From Succinispira mobilis DSM 6222 (GTDB lineage: Bacteria > Bacillota > Negativicutes > Acidaminococcales > Succinispiraceae), in contig NZ_KB913028.1 in assembly GCF_000384135.1 (NCBI RefSeq), positions 1,515,351 through 1,579,350 of the forward strand: 64,000 bases of DNA, written 5' to 3'. Position 1 is the stretch's first letter, and each line of letters opens with the position of its first letter. The translations under genes and the position numbers were made by a program. The notes below the pieces were generated by a model. It was not told the origin of the DNA. It did not search any database and worked only from the letters and a program-made list of their open reading frames with translations. This document shows, piece after piece, positions 53,804-63,037 of this stretch.

Positions 53804-54872
53804 CTAAATTATCTTCTTCCAAATTTTCTATACTTTCCGTTAAAGGCAAAATGCTATTTAAACTCAAAGATGCCGCCTGAGCTCTTACTTTCAGCTCTAT
53901 TTCTTTAGCAATTTCTAGGTTGCTTTGCAAATATTCTTTCGAAGTTTCTCGTCCCTGCCCCATCCGAATATCGTTGTATGAATACCAAGAGCCACTTTTG
54001 TTTATAATTTCCATGCTCGTAGCTAAATCTAATAAACTACTTTCATGAGAAATTCCTTGTCCATACATAATATCAAATTCAGCTTGTTTAAAAGGAGGCG
54101 CAATTTTATTTTTAACAACCTTGATACGAGTTTTATTACCAACAACATCACCATTTGCTTTAATAGTGTCTATTTTACGAACATCTAAGCGGACACTCGC
54201 ATAAAATTTAAGTGCTCTACCACCGGTAGTGGTCTCAGGGCTACCGAACATTACCCCAACTTTTTCCCGAATTTGGTTAATGAAAACAGTAGCTGTGCGT
54301 TGTTTACTTATTGCCCCTGTTAGTTTTCTTAATGCTTGACTCATTAAGCGTGCATGCAGTCCAACATGCGAATCACCCATTTCCCCGGCAATTTCTGCCC
54401 TAGGCACAAGCGCTGCCACAGAATCAATTACGATAATATCTAAGGCTCCACTGCTTACCAAGGCATCTACAATTTCTAAAGCTTGCTCACCGTTATCAGG
54501 CTGAGAAATCAGTAAATTATCAATATCCACACCTAAACGCCGTGCATATTCTGGGTCAAGAGCATGTTCCGCATCAATAAAAGCCGCCAAGCCACCTTGT
54601 TTTTGTGCTTGCGCAATCATATGTAAAGCTACAGTAGTTTTACCAGATGATTCTGGTCCATAAATCTCAATTATTCTGCCTCTAGGAATACCGCCCACGC
54701 CTAAGGCAATATCTAAAGCTAAACAGCCTGTGGGAATAACTTCAATATTCATCCGCGCACTAGCTTCGCCTAAACGCATTATCGAACCTTTACCAAAATC
54801 TTTTTCTATGCTTTTTATTGCTAATTCAATAGCTTTATCTCTATCTACTAAGGATTTTTTATCTAAACTCAT
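53763..54872 (-). CDS. recA: recombinase RecA
   Basis: A 369-aa RecA with Walker [13 protein letters not shown] near 68, the MAW motif [20 protein letters not shown], loop L2 [22 protein letters not shown], and the C-terminal regulatory tail. It makes nucleoprotein filaments for recombination and triggers LexA cleavage. The length is 20-25 residues above the usual 345-350 owing to an acidic C-terminal extension ([18 protein letters not shown]). It has a LexA-controlled promoter at 54909-54937. Confidence 0.97.
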   Translation of the reverse strand: MSLDKKSLVDRDKAIELAIKSIEKDFGKGSIMRLGEASARMNIEVIPTGCLALDIALGVGGIPRGRIIEIYGPESSGKTTVALHMIAQAQKQGGLAAFIDAEHALDPEYARRLGVDIDNLLISQPDNGEQALEIVDALVSSGALDIIVIDSVAALVPRAEIAGEMGDSHVGLHARLMSQALRKLTGAISKQRTATVFINQIREKVGVMFGSPETTTGGRALKFYASVRLDVRKIDTIKANGDVVGNKTRIKVVKNKIAPPFKQAEFDIMYGQGISHESSLLDLATSMEIINKSGSWYSYNDIRMGQGRETSKEYLQSNLEIAKEIELKVRAQAASLSLNSILPLTESIENLEEDNLDEILQEKEIFIDK

Positions 54873-54908
54873 TTTCGCATCCCCTTTAATTTTACTTTAT
54901 ATGTTAAT

Positions 54909-54937
54909 AGTATATAAACACTAGTTCGCTTTGTCAA
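54909..54937 (-). promoter_or_regulatory. recA promoter with LexA box
   Basis: TTGACA (54937-54932), 17-bp spacer, TATACT (54914-54909) on the minus strand. The spacer holds CGAACTAGTGTTTA (54928-54915), matching the Gram-positive LexA operator CGAAC-N4-GTTCG at all but the last two bases. Confidence 0.85.
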
Positions 54938-54961
54938 GTTAATTCCCCAAACTAAATAAAC

Positions 54962-54994
54962 AGTCCTCCTTATTTTTTATAAAGAGGACTGTTT
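54962..54994. terminator. terminator between hslO and recA promoter
   Basis: ACAGTCCTC-CTT pairs with AAG-GAGGACTGT across a short AT loop; on the minus strand it ends the rib-hslO transcript and a T-rich stretch follows. Confidence 0.75.
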
Positions 54995-54997
54995 AAA

Positions 54998-55858
54998 CTA
55001 TTTTTCTCTAATTAGCTCTGCTATTTCTTGTGACGTAAAATAATATTTACTATTGCAAAAATGACAAGAAACCTCTGTTTGAGCGTCAGCTAATAGTTCT
55101 TGTAAGTCATCTTTATTCAAAGTCGCTAAGCGTTCACTAATTTTTTCTTTGCTACATTGGCATGCAAATTGCAATTGTGTTTGTTCATAATAATTAACTG
55201 CAAGTTCGCCAGCAATTTGGCCTACAATTTCTTGTAAGCTATAGCCTGCTTCTAATAAAGTGGTTATTGGTGGTAATTGGCTGATATTAAACGCAATTTT
55301 ATCTAAATTTTCTTCTTCTGCCTCTGGCAAAGCTTGTACAAAAAAACCACCCGCATGACTTACAACTCCATCTGGTTGTACTAATACGCCTAAGGCCACA
55401 CTACTGGGAGTTTGCTCTGATACATATAAGTATTCGGTTATATCTTCAGCAATTTCACCGCTCTTTAAATCACAAACCCCTGTAAATGGTTCTGTATAAT
55501 CATTAAAGCGCGTTACGGAAATTTGCCCAGAACCTATAGCTTGACCTACAGCTAATTTGCCATTAACTAATTCTAATTCAGCATAAGGATTGTCAACATA
55601 GCCTCTTACTACCGCATTACTGGCATCTGCAACCACACTTCCAAGAATTCCATCGCCTTTTATTTTCAGCGTAATGCATTCATTCATTTTCATAGTTGCT
55701 GCTAACAGCAGGGCTCCCATCATTGTTCGCCCTAAGGCAGCACTTGCTAAGGGCAAGCATCCATGTTTTTTGCAAGCTTCATCAACTAAGTGACTTGCTG
55801 ACAAAATATATATTCTAATTCCTCCAGCAATTGTTGCTTTTAATAATACATCTTGCAT
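54998..55858 (-). CDS. hslO: redox-regulated chaperone Hsp33
   Basis: A 286-aa holdase chaperone switched on by oxidation. The C-terminal zinc switch is CQC near residue 233 and CHFC near 266, giving the four cysteines of the family. The N-terminal region LLKATIAGGIRIYILSASHLV and the linker are conserved. It starts one base after the ribH stop, so it is translated as the last gene of the rib operon, an unusual pairing of a chaperone with riboflavin genes. Confidence 0.94.
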   Translation of the reverse strand: MQDVLLKATIAGGIRIYILSASHLVDEACKKHGCLPLASAALGRTMMGALLLAATMKMNECITLKIKGDGILGSVVADASNAVVRGYVDNPYAELELVNGKLAVGQAIGSGQISVTRFNDYTEPFTGVCDLKSGEIAEDITEYLYVSEQTPSSVALGVLVQPDGVVSHAGGFFVQALPEAEEENLDKIAFNISQLPPITTLLEAGYSLQEIVGQIAGELAVNYYEQTQLQFACQCSKEKISERLATLNKDDLQELLADAQTEVSCHFCNSKYYFTSQEIAELIREK

Positions 55859-56323
55859 CTAAATTACCCTCATTAAATTCGCCATTTCTATTGCGGTAAT
55901 CGCTGCATCAAAGCCTTTATTACCAGCCTTTGTACCTGCTCGTTCAATAGCCTGCTCAATATTTTCTGTTGTCAATACCCCAAAGGCTACAGGTATATTA
56001 AATTTCAAACTAGTTTGAGCCACACCTTTTGAGACTTCTGCACAGACATAATCAAAATGTGGTGTGCTACCACGAATAACTGTACCTAAGCAAATTATCG
56101 CATCATATTTGCCACTTTGAGCAGCTTTTTGAGCAATCAACGGAATTTCGAAAGCCCCAGGAACCCAAATTGTATGTATATCAGCTTCCTGTGCACCATG
56201 TCTTATTAAAGCGTCTTTAGCGCCCCCGAGTAACTTGCTAGTAATAAACTCATTAAATCTGGCTACTACTACTGCTACTTTTAAGTTTGTTGCTACTAAA
56301 TTTCCTTGATATATATTTTCCAT
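55859..56323 (-). CDS. ribH: 6,7-dimethyl-8-ribityllumazine synthase
   Basis: A 154-aa lumazine synthase, the penultimate step of riboflavin synthesis. Conserved ARFNEFIT near 20-27, [11 protein letters not shown] near 53-63, [15 protein letters not shown] near 78-92 with the catalytic His, and [12 protein letters not shown] near 112-123. I place the start at ATG 56323 with GGGAG eight bases ahead. It lies 180 nt downstream of ribBA. Confidence 0.95.
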   Translation of the reverse strand: MENIYQGNLVATNLKVAVVVARFNEFITSKLLGGAKDALIRHGAQEADIHTIWVPGAFEIPLIAQKAAQSGKYDAIICLGTVIRGSTPHFDYVCAEVSKGVAQTSLKFNIPVAFGVLTTENIEQAIERAGTKAGNKGFDAAITAIEMANLMRVI

Positions 56324-56503
56324 AATCTTCATCTCCCTAAATTAATTTTATTATATTTGCAGTTTTTCAAGCTATTGCATCAAGCAAACCCTAATTAGTT
56401 TTTTATTTAGCAACTTTAATATCCAATACTTTTTCATAAATACCTATATTAACTGCTATAATACTTAATATTTCTTAGCTTTCTATTTTAAGAAGCTAAC
56501 TAT

Positions 56504-57706
56504 TTATTCTTCAGTTTGAAGCATATGCCCCATTTTTAATTGTTTGCATGACAAATAATGCTCATTGTATTTATTGGCAGGTATTTCTATTGCGGTTCGC
56601 TTAGTAATACTTAAACCATAGCCAGATAGTCCCGAAATTTTTTGTGGATTATTGGTAAGTAAATTAATACTGGTGATCCCTAAATCCGCTAAAATTTGTG
56701 CGCCGACACCATAATCGCGCAAATCAGCTTTAAACCCTAGTTTCTCATTAGCTTCTACTGTATCATAGCCCGCATCTTGTAACTGATAAGCCTTCAATTT
56801 ATTAATTAAGCCAATCCCACGGCCTTCTTGACGCAAATATAAAACTACACCCTCACCAGCTTTTTCAATCATTTGCAAAGCCGCAGCTAATTGATCCCCA
56901 CAATCGCACTTTAAAGAACCTAGAACATCACCAGTTAAACACTCTGAGTGTACTCTTACTAAAACATCCTGTTTATCTGCAACTTCGCCTTTAACTAAAG
57001 CAAAGTGAGTGAATTCATCAAGTGAGTTTTTGTAAGCTACCATCTTAAACGTGCCAAATTTAGTGGGCAAATTAACTTCTACTTCGCGCTCTACTACTTT
57101 TTCTGTAGCCTTACGGTAAGCAATTAAATCAGCAATAGCAATCATCTTTAAACCATGTTTTTGCGCAAAAATTTCTAGATCTGGCACACGAGCCATTGTT
57201 CCATCAGCATTTAAAATCTCACAAATTGCCCCAACTGGTTTTAATCCAGCCAAAACAGCTAAGTCAACTGTAGCCTCTGTATGCCCAGCACGTTTTAATA
57301 CCCCGCCTTTTTTGGCACACAAAGGAAAGATATGGCCTGGGCGACGAAAATCATCCCACTTGCAACCATTTTCTGTGAATTTTTTAATTGTCAATGCCCG
57401 CTCAAAAGCACTGATACCTGTCGTGGTTTCCACATGATCAATCGATACTGTGAAAGCTGTTTGGTGATTATCGGTGTTTTGCACAACCATCTGATTTAGT
57501 TGTAGTTTTTCCAAATACTCTTTAGTAGTTGGCATACATACTAACCCACGAGCGTGAGTTACCATAAAATTAATTGCTTCAGGTGTTACAAATTCGCCTG
57601 CCATCAGCAAATCCCCTTCATTTTCCCTGTCATAATCATCAACTACAATAATCATTTTGCCATTTTTAATATCTTCAATCGCTTCTTCAATTTTATTAAA
57701 TTGCAT
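56504..57706 (-). CDS. ribBA: bifunctional 3,4-DHBP synthase / GTP cyclohydrolase II
   Basis: A 400-aa fusion. The N-terminal half is RibB with [17 protein letters not shown] and the [13 protein letters not shown] metal histidine; it makes dihydroxybutanone phosphate from ribulose phosphate. The C-terminal half is RibA with the zinc cysteines in [17 protein letters not shown] and the catalytic [11 protein letters not shown]; it opens GTP. The start is ATG 57706, preceded by GGGGTGA; the GTG nine bases earlier overlaps the ribE stop. Supplies both precursors for riboflavin. Confidence 0.95.
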   Translation of the reverse strand: MQFNKIEEAIEDIKNGKMIIVVDDYDRENEGDLLMAGEFVTPEAINFMVTHARGLVCMPTTKEYLEKLQLNQMVVQNTDNHQTAFTVSIDHVETTTGISAFERALTIKKFTENGCKWDDFRRPGHIFPLCAKKGGVLKRAGHTEATVDLAVLAGLKPVGAICEILNADGTMARVPDLEIFAQKHGLKMIAIADLIAYRKATEKVVEREVEVNLPTKFGTFKMVAYKNSLDEFTHFALVKGEVADKQDVLVRVHSECLTGDVLGSLKCDCGDQLAAALQMIEKAGEGVVLYLRQEGRGIGLINKLKAYQLQDAGYDTVEANEKLGFKADLRDYGVGAQILADLGITSINLLTNNPQKISGLSGYGLSITKRTAIEIPANKYNEHYLSCKQLKMGHMLQTEE

Positions 57707-57711
57707 TATTT

Positions 57712-58368
57712 TCACCCCAAAAATCCATTTTCTTTTAAATTTGCTAGACTTATACCTTTTCTTTCAGTCTGCTGAATTTGTCCAAATTGTAAAAACCGCT
57801 CGACATATTTCCCTAAAATATCCGTTTCAATATTAACCCGTTCACCTACTTTTTTAATTCCTAAAGTTGTATTTTTCAACGTATGTGGTATTATTGAAAC
57901 TTCAAATTCAGTTTGCTGTACTGCAGTTACCGTAAGGCTAATTCCATCTATTGCAACTGATCCTTTATGTAATATATATTTCAACTTCTCAGGAGCTAAG
58001 CTAATTCTTATGCGCCAGGCAATTTCATCTTGTTGCTTGCTAGCAATTATACCAACAGCATCTACATGTCCACTAACAATATGTCCATCTAAGCGATCGC
58101 TGACGCGTAGCGTGCGTTCTAAATTAACCTTAAAACCGCTTTTAAGTTGCCCAATAATCGTATTTTGAGTGGTTTCAGGCATCGCCTCCACGGTAAAGCT
58201 AGTCGCAGATAATTCAACAACTGTCAAACAAGCCCCATTTACAGCTACACTATCGCCAATTTTTAATTCTTCCAAAGTTTTTTTTGCCCTTATTTTTAGT
58301 TTTGCCGACTCACCAGTATTGCTAATACTTATTATTTCCCCTAATTCTAAAATTAAACCTGTAAACAA
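57712..58368 (-). CDS. ribE: riboflavin synthase alpha subunit
   Basis: A 218-aa protein of two lumazine-binding repeats. It starts [12 protein letters not shown], with VNGACLTVV and the first barrel end [23 protein letters not shown]; the second repeat has [10 protein letters not shown] and [12 protein letters not shown]. It dismutates two lumazines to riboflavin. It lies 3 nt after ribD and just overlaps the possible GTG start of ribBA, so all rib genes are coupled. Confidence 0.95.
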   Translation of the reverse strand: MFTGLILELGEIISISNTGESAKLKIRAKKTLEELKIGDSVAVNGACLTVVELSATSFTVEAMPETTQNTIIGQLKSGFKVNLERTLRVSDRLDGHIVSGHVDAVGIIASKQQDEIAWRIRISLAPEKLKYILHKGSVAIDGISLTVTAVQQTEFEVSIIPHTLKNTTLGIKKVGERVNIETDILGKYVERFLQFGQIQQTERKGISLANLKENGFLG

Positions 58369-58371
58369 ACT

Positions 58372-59469
58372 CTACTCACCTCTTTTTAGATAGCCTGTAA
58401 TTAAAACATCTTGCTGCAATTTTTCAACTGTTAAATCTTCTAATTGTAAAGCTGCTGACATATAATCAATACCTAAATCGCCGACAGGAGATTTTGCTGT
58501 ACTTCCGCCAATAATTTTCGGCGCAATAATTGCATAAACTTTATCAACTAATCCAGCTTGCAAAAATCCTGCATGAATTTCACTCCCGCCTTCAACTAAA
58601 ACACTCGTCAAATCTCGTTGAGCTAGAAAGTCCATTAACTCAGTTAGAATAACTTTGCCGTCGCTGCTCGGTAGTTCCACCACTTCAATATTAGGTATTC
58701 CTTTAAATTCTTCATAATTTTCATTGCCGCTAGTTGTTATTATTATTGTCGGAACCCCATCTGCCAAAAATACTTTACTATCTAGAGGTAAGTTAAAAGA
58801 ATTAGTTAAAATAATTCTTACAGGATTACGGCCAGCAACCAACCTGCACGTTAACTCAGGATTATCAATTCTTATCGTATTACCACCTACTAAAATTGCT
58901 GCATAAGTAGTACGCAAAACATGAGCATATTCTCTAGATAAAGGACAACTTATCCACTTAGAATCACCTATGCCAGTTGCTATTTTTCCATCTAAAGTCA
59001 TCGCAAACTTCGCAGCCACAAAGGGCTGTTTTTTAGTAATCCATTTAAAAAACACTTCGTTTAAGCGTTGTGCTTTTTTCTCTAGTAAACCTATTTCCAC
59101 ACTAATGCCAGCAGCCTGCAATTGTTTTACGCCTTGCCCAGCAACTAATGGATTGGGATCTAACGTGGCAATGATAACTTTGGTAATACCTGCTTTTATA
59201 ATCGCTTGAGTGCAAGGTGGTGTTTTGCCAAAATGTGAACAAGGTTCTAAGGTTACAATTATCGTTCCGCCTTTAGCTAAGGATCCAGCATTGCGCAATG
59301 CATTAATTTCTGCATGAGCTTCGCCTACTTTTTCATGCCAACCTTCAGCCAAAAAGTTGTCTTGTTCATCTAAGATAACAGCGCCTACCATGGGATTAGG
59401 AGCTGTAAAGCCAATAGCGCGTCTAGAAATATCTAAGGCATGTTGCATCCATTTTTTATACTTTTCCAT
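58372..59469 (-). CDS. ribD: bifunctional diaminohydroxyphosphoribosylaminopyrimidine deaminase/reductase
   Basis: A 365-aa two-domain enzyme. The N-terminal deaminase has the zinc motif HAEINAL near 51-57 and PCSHFGKTPPC near 77-87; the C-terminal reductase has KFAMTLDGKIATGIGDSKWIS and VLVEGGSEIHAGFL. It carries out the second and third steps of the pathway. First gene of the rib operon, headed by an FMN riboswitch and terminator. AGGTGG precedes the ATG. Confidence 0.95.
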   Translation of the reverse strand: MEKYKKWMQHALDISRRAIGFTAPNPMVGAVILDEQDNFLAEGWHEKVGEAHAEINALRNAGSLAKGGTIIVTLEPCSHFGKTPPCTQAIIKAGITKVIIATLDPNPLVAGQGVKQLQAAGISVEIGLLEKKAQRLNEVFFKWITKKQPFVAAKFAMTLDGKIATGIGDSKWISCPLSREYAHVLRTTYAAILVGGNTIRIDNPELTCRLVAGRNPVRIILTNSFNLPLDSKVFLADGVPTIIITTSGNENYEEFKGIPNIEVVELPSSDGKVILTELMDFLAQRDLTSVLVEGGSEIHAGFLQAGLVDKVYAIIAPKIIGGSTAKSPVGDLGIDYMSAALQLEDLTVEKLQQDVLITGYLKRGE

Positions 59470-59504
59470 AAATCCACCTCAAAAACAAATTAAAAAAACA
59501 AAAA

Positions 59505-59536
59505 AACATATATCAACTATAAAAAGTGATATATGT
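59505..59536 (-). terminator. FMN-controlled terminator ahead of ribD
   Basis: AACATATATCA pairs with TGATATATGTT across a 10-nt loop on the minus strand, followed by TTTTTTTG. It lies between the riboswitch aptamer and ribD, where FMN binding would allow it to form and stop transcription. Confidence 0.8.
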
Positions 59537-59557
59537 TCCCTAATCCAACTCTTATAT

Positions 59558-59672
59558 CGCCTTTTATCATCCAGACTATACTGTCGGTTTTGGAATCGCA
59601 CCAAATCATGCTTATATAAGCTCGCGGACTTTACCGCCGGTCGGGATTTTCACCCTGCCCCAAAGGCCAATA
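59558..59672 (-). promoter_or_regulatory. FMN riboswitch (RFN element)
   Basis: The minus strand carries the conserved RFN cores GGGGCAGGGTGAAAATCCC, GACCGGCGGTAAAGTCCGCG and, after a variable arm, GATTTGGTGCGATTCC, AAACCGACAGTATAGTCTGG and ATG. The outer stem closes with CTTT-GGGG and the AAAGG end. It is the leader of ribD and senses FMN. Confidence 0.95.
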
Positions 59673-59687
59673 TTAACTTATGAATAA

Positions 59688-59716
59688 ATTATACGTTCTT
59701 CTTTTAGAATTTGCAA
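59688..59716 (-). promoter_or_regulatory. promoter of the rib operon
   Basis: TTGCAA (59716-59711), 17-bp spacer, TATAAT (59693-59688) on the minus strand, about 20 nt before the riboswitch. Confidence 0.75.
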
Positions 59717-59719
59717 GTA

Positions 59720-60370
59720 TTATTTTTCCGCCTTCAAAACCTTAATTGTTTTCACCATATCGGCTGAATTATAAATCGCTGAGCCCGCTACCAAAACATT
59801 TGCTCCAGCTGCCGTTACTTGCTGCGCATTTTGCTCTGTAATTCCGCCATCTACCTGAATATCAAAAGCCAAATTTAAATTTTGCTGCATTGCTTTTAAA
59901 CGTTTTATTTTGTCAAGACAAGTTGGAATAAATGCCTGTCCACCAAAACCTGGGTTTACACTCATAATTAGAACTAAATCCACAAATGGTAAAATTTCTT
60001 CTATACTACCTAGTGGTGTTCCAGGATTCAAAGACACACCAGCTTTTAAACCTGCTTCTTTGATTTGCTGCACCAAACGATGTAAGTGTAAGGTCGCTTC
60101 AGCGTGCACTGTAATTAAATCTGCTCCCGCTTTAACAAAATCGTTAATATAATTCTCTGGATTGTTAACCATTAAGTGGCAATCAAAAAACAATTTCGTT
60201 ACCTTGCGAATTTTACTGACTACTGGTGCACCAAAAGTTAAATTAGGTACAAACTGTCCATCCATTACGTCAATGTGAACCCAATCTGCTCCAGCTGCTT
60301 CAACTTTTTTTATTTCTTCCCCCAAACAGGAAAAATCTGCCGATAAAATTGAAGGTGCTATTTTTATCAT
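59720..60370 (-). CDS. rpe: ribulose-phosphate 3-epimerase
   Basis: A 216-aa TIM-barrel enzyme of the pentose phosphate pathway. [17 protein letters not shown] at the start, [16 protein letters not shown] near 34-49 with the metal ligands, [14 protein letters not shown] near 137-150 and the C-terminal [10 protein letters not shown] and VAGSAIY phosphate site are present. I place the start at ATG 60370 after AAAGGATGG; the frame extends to 60445 without a conserved start. It supplies ribulose phosphate for the adjacent rib operon, though the genes have separate promoters. Confidence 0.94.
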   Translation of the reverse strand: MIKIAPSILSADFSCLGEEIKKVEAAGADWVHIDVMDGQFVPNLTFGAPVVSKIRKVTKLFFDCHLMVNNPENYINDFVKAGADLITVHAEATLHLHRLVQQIKEAGLKAGVSLNPGTPLGSIEEILPFVDLVLIMSVNPGFGGQAFIPTCLDKIKRLKAMQQNLNLAFDIQVDGGITEQNAQQVTAAGANVLVAGSAIYNSADMVKTIKVLKAEK

Positions 60371-60453
60371 TCTTAACCATCCTTTGCTAAATTTTTTATT
60401 TTGCAATATAGTATAACAATTAATTTTATTTTTTTCAACAGACATAGGAAAAA

Positions 60454-60480
60454 GGCGAAGCGAAAAAAATCCGCCTCGCC
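60454..60480 (-). terminator. terminator of the TRAP operon
   Basis: GGCGAGGCG pairs with CGCTTCGCC on the minus strand and is followed by TTTTTCC. Confidence 0.75.
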
Positions 60481-60539
60481 CTAAAATTTGAGGTTCAGAG
60501 ATTAAAGCATTAATTTCTGAAAACCTTTTATTTTACTAT

Positions 60540-62477
60540 TTAGCCAACTTTATTTTGTGCATCAAGCTTTCTTTTACGCTTATATTGGAAGAAACTTGCT
60601 GTTGCCAATATTGCAATACCAATTAAATCTGTCATACCACCTGGGTCAATCATAAATACACCACCGACAAAGTATAACAGTCGTTCCAATTTTGTAGTTG
60701 GCGCCACGAAAAAGCCAATCATGGAAATACTCAGACCCCACATTCCAATTAAGGCAGTTAAGGTTGCCATAATCAATGTCGGTATAGTCGCATTAATCAT
60801 CAATATTGTTGGTGACAATACGAAAACATAAGGAATTATAAAAGCTGCAATTGCCAATTTAGCCGCAACAACGCCAGTGCGCATAGGATTTGAACCTGCA
60901 ATTCCAGCCCCAGCATAAGCCGCTAAGGCAACTGGAGGAGTTACATCAGCTACTATACCAAAATAGAAAGCAAACATATGCGCTGCTAAAATCGGAATAC
61001 CCATTTGTTCTAAAGCTGGTGCAGCGATAGTCGAGGTAATAACATAGTTAGCCGTTGTTGGTACACCCATACCTAACAATAATGAAGTAATCATTGTGAA
61101 GAACATCGCCGGGATCAAATTTCCCCCTGCTAGTTCTAGTAGTGCTGTAGCTAATTTTAACCCAACCCCAGTTTTAGTAACAACACCAATGATAATCCCC
61201 GCTGTAGCACAGGCTACTAATACCCCCAAAATTCCTTTAGCACCATTAATCAGCCCTTCAACTATTTGCCAAGGTGTAATGCGCGTAGATTTTTTCAACA
61301 TCGATGCCCCAATTGCTAAAACTATCGCGACTAAGGCAGCCCGCATCGGAGTATAACCTGTAACCAACAGATATACTATTACAATTAACGGAATTGCTAA
61401 ATGTCCTTTTTCAAATAACAAGTCTTTAAATTTAGGTAATAATTCTCGCGGTGTACCTTTTAAACCATGTTTTTTAGCTTCATAATGCACACCTAGCCAA
61501 ACACCTACGTAGTAAAGGAGCGCAGGAATTGTAGCTGCTTTAACTACATCAATATAAGGCACGCCTACGAATTCAGCCATTAAAAAGGCAGCGGCACCCA
61601 TTACTGGCGGCATTAACTGCCCACCAGTAGAAGCGGCAGCTTCTACTGCTCCTGCAAATTCAGGTCGATAGCCTAATTTTTTCATCATTGGGATAGTAAA
61701 ACTACCAGTACCAGCTACGTTAGCAACTGAGCTACCAGATACCGTACCCATAAGTCCACTGGATAATACGGCAACTTTGGCCGGGCCACCAGCAGCCCAA
61801 CCAGCTAAGGCATTTGATAAGTCAATAAAAAACTTACCCAAACCTGTTGTTTCTAGATACGCCCCAAACAAAATAAATAAAAAGATAAAAGTTGAAGATA
61901 CACCTAAGGGAATTCCAAATACCCCCTCAGTAGTAAAATACAAATGCCCTACTAGCTCTTCCCAGCCTAAACCACGATGGGCTAATACCCCCGGCATATA
62001 AGGTCCAAGGAAGGAATATGTAATAAAAAATAACGCGACTAAAATCATCGGCCAACCAACAACGCGTCTAGTTGCCTCAATCAGAAGAATTATTCCTATT
62101 AATCCCACCAGTAAATCTGTACTAGTGTTAATTCCCGCTCGAGTAACCAGCTCATTGTAAAAAACTATTATATATATTGGTGTAGCCGTTGCAATTAATC
62201 CCAGAATTAAATCTACGGGGTGCAAAGTTGTTCTAGACCAAGAACTACGTCCTGGATATAGTAAATATATTAATAATAGACCAAACGCCAAATGAACTGC
62301 TCTTTGCAAATGCGCATCAAGCACACCAAATACTGCAGTATAGATTTGAAAACCTGAAAATAATACACAAATGGCCATAATTAACTTACCCATCGTGCCT
62401 TGATAATTTCGCGAACCTGCTTCTTTATCAAATTTTTCCAAGACTTCTTCGGCAGATAATTCTTTATATTCGCTCAT
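60540..62477 (-). CDS. TAXI-type TRAP transporter fused permease (DctQM-like)
   Basis: A 645-aa membrane protein in which the small and large TRAP permeases are joined. The N-terminal 4-span part (about 25-140) corresponds to DctQ; the rest is a DctM-like permease with the conserved blocks AGAVEAAASTGGQLMPPVMGAAAF near 280-303 and LLLGMGVPTTANYVI near 460-475. It imports an organic acid with sodium or proton driving. Such fused permeases pair with TAXI-type binding proteins, here encoded two genes upstream. The substrate is unknown. Confidence 0.92.
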   Translation of the reverse strand: MSEYKELSAEEVLEKFDKEAGSRNYQGTMGKLIMAICVLFSGFQIYTAVFGVLDAHLQRAVHLAFGLLLIYLLYPGRSSWSRTTLHPVDLILGLIATATPIYIIVFYNELVTRAGINTSTDLLVGLIGIILLIEATRRVVGWPMILVALFFITYSFLGPYMPGVLAHRGLGWEELVGHLYFTTEGVFGIPLGVSSTFIFLFILFGAYLETTGLGKFFIDLSNALAGWAAGGPAKVAVLSSGLMGTVSGSSVANVAGTGSFTIPMMKKLGYRPEFAGAVEAAASTGGQLMPPVMGAAAFLMAEFVGVPYIDVVKAATIPALLYYVGVWLGVHYEAKKHGLKGTPRELLPKFKDLLFEKGHLAIPLIVIVYLLVTGYTPMRAALVAIVLAIGASMLKKSTRITPWQIVEGLINGAKGILGVLVACATAGIIIGVVTKTGVGLKLATALLELAGGNLIPAMFFTMITSLLLGMGVPTTANYVITSTIAAPALEQMGIPILAAHMFAFYFGIVADVTPPVALAAYAGAGIAGSNPMRTGVVAAKLAIAAFIIPYVFVLSPTILMINATIPTLIMATLTALIGMWGLSISMIGFFVAPTTKLERLLYFVGGVFMIDPGGMTDLIGIAILATASFFQYKRKRKLDAQNKVG

Positions 62478-62489
62478 AATTTACCTCCT

Positions 62490-63035
62490 TTAAAAGTTAC
62501 TTATAAAAATTTTATACCTAGGCAATACATTTATTTCTAACAGGCTTCCTGCTGGATATATCTTATATAGCTCTAGTGTTTCGTTTTTAGTTTTTAATTC
62601 AACTTTTGCCTCTTGTCCCGTCCAAACTTTTACAAGGGGAAAAGTTCTTTGCAAAAGCAACTGCATGCGCCCATCCGGCATTATTTTTAATTTGCCATCA
62701 GTTGCCAAGAATGGTAATCCTACGCCATAAGAACTAAATCTAGTTTCATATAACAAAAATCCTTGTTCTTGCACCTGAAAAAATTCCTCGACCAAAGTTT
62801 TCTGCACAGAATGAGTGTAGCTCAAATACCATTTCCCATCAGGAATATTCACAATTCGGTCTTGTATATTGCTATTTTTCGCCTGAATTACCAACACTTT
62901 TTCAGTTTCATACCACAAAAAAATACTTACTAAAACTATAAGTATCCCAAATAAAAGCAGTCTTTTTTTTCGGCTACCAAAAAATACAGGGCCAGTAAAC
63001 TGACCCTGAACAGTATTTTTCCTCTCAAACAACAA
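62490..63035 (-). CDS. DUF1850 protein of the TRAP operon
   Basis: A 181-aa protein with one N-terminal membrane span (LLLFGILIVLVSIFLWYE) and an outer domain. The DUF1850 core includes WYLSYTHSVQKTLVEEFFQV and YETRFSSYGVGLPF. This domain occurs between TAXI binding proteins and TRAP permeases and is thought to assist them; its exact role is unproven. It starts with TTG 2 nt after the preceding stop. A hairpin with a U-rich tail lies inside its first codons (62987-63008), which may lower expression of the distal genes. Confidence 0.8.
   Translation of the reverse strand: MLFERKNTVQGQFTGPVFFGSRKKRLLLFGILIVLVSIFLWYETEKVLVIQAKNSNIQDRIVNIPDGKWYLSYTHSVQKTLVEEFFQVQEQGFLLYETRFSSYGVGLPFLATDGKLKIMPDGRMQLLLQRTFPLVKVWTGQEAKVELKTKNETLELYKIYPAGSLLEINVLPRYKIFISNF
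62987..63008 (-). terminator. intra-operonic hairpin, partial terminator
   Basis: CAGGGTCAGT-TT-ACTGGCCCTG on the minus strand, followed by TATTTTTTGG. It lies a few codons into the DUF1850 gene, after the binding-protein gene, and may lower transcription of the permease relative to the binding protein. Confidence 0.55.
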
Positions 63036-63037
63036 TT

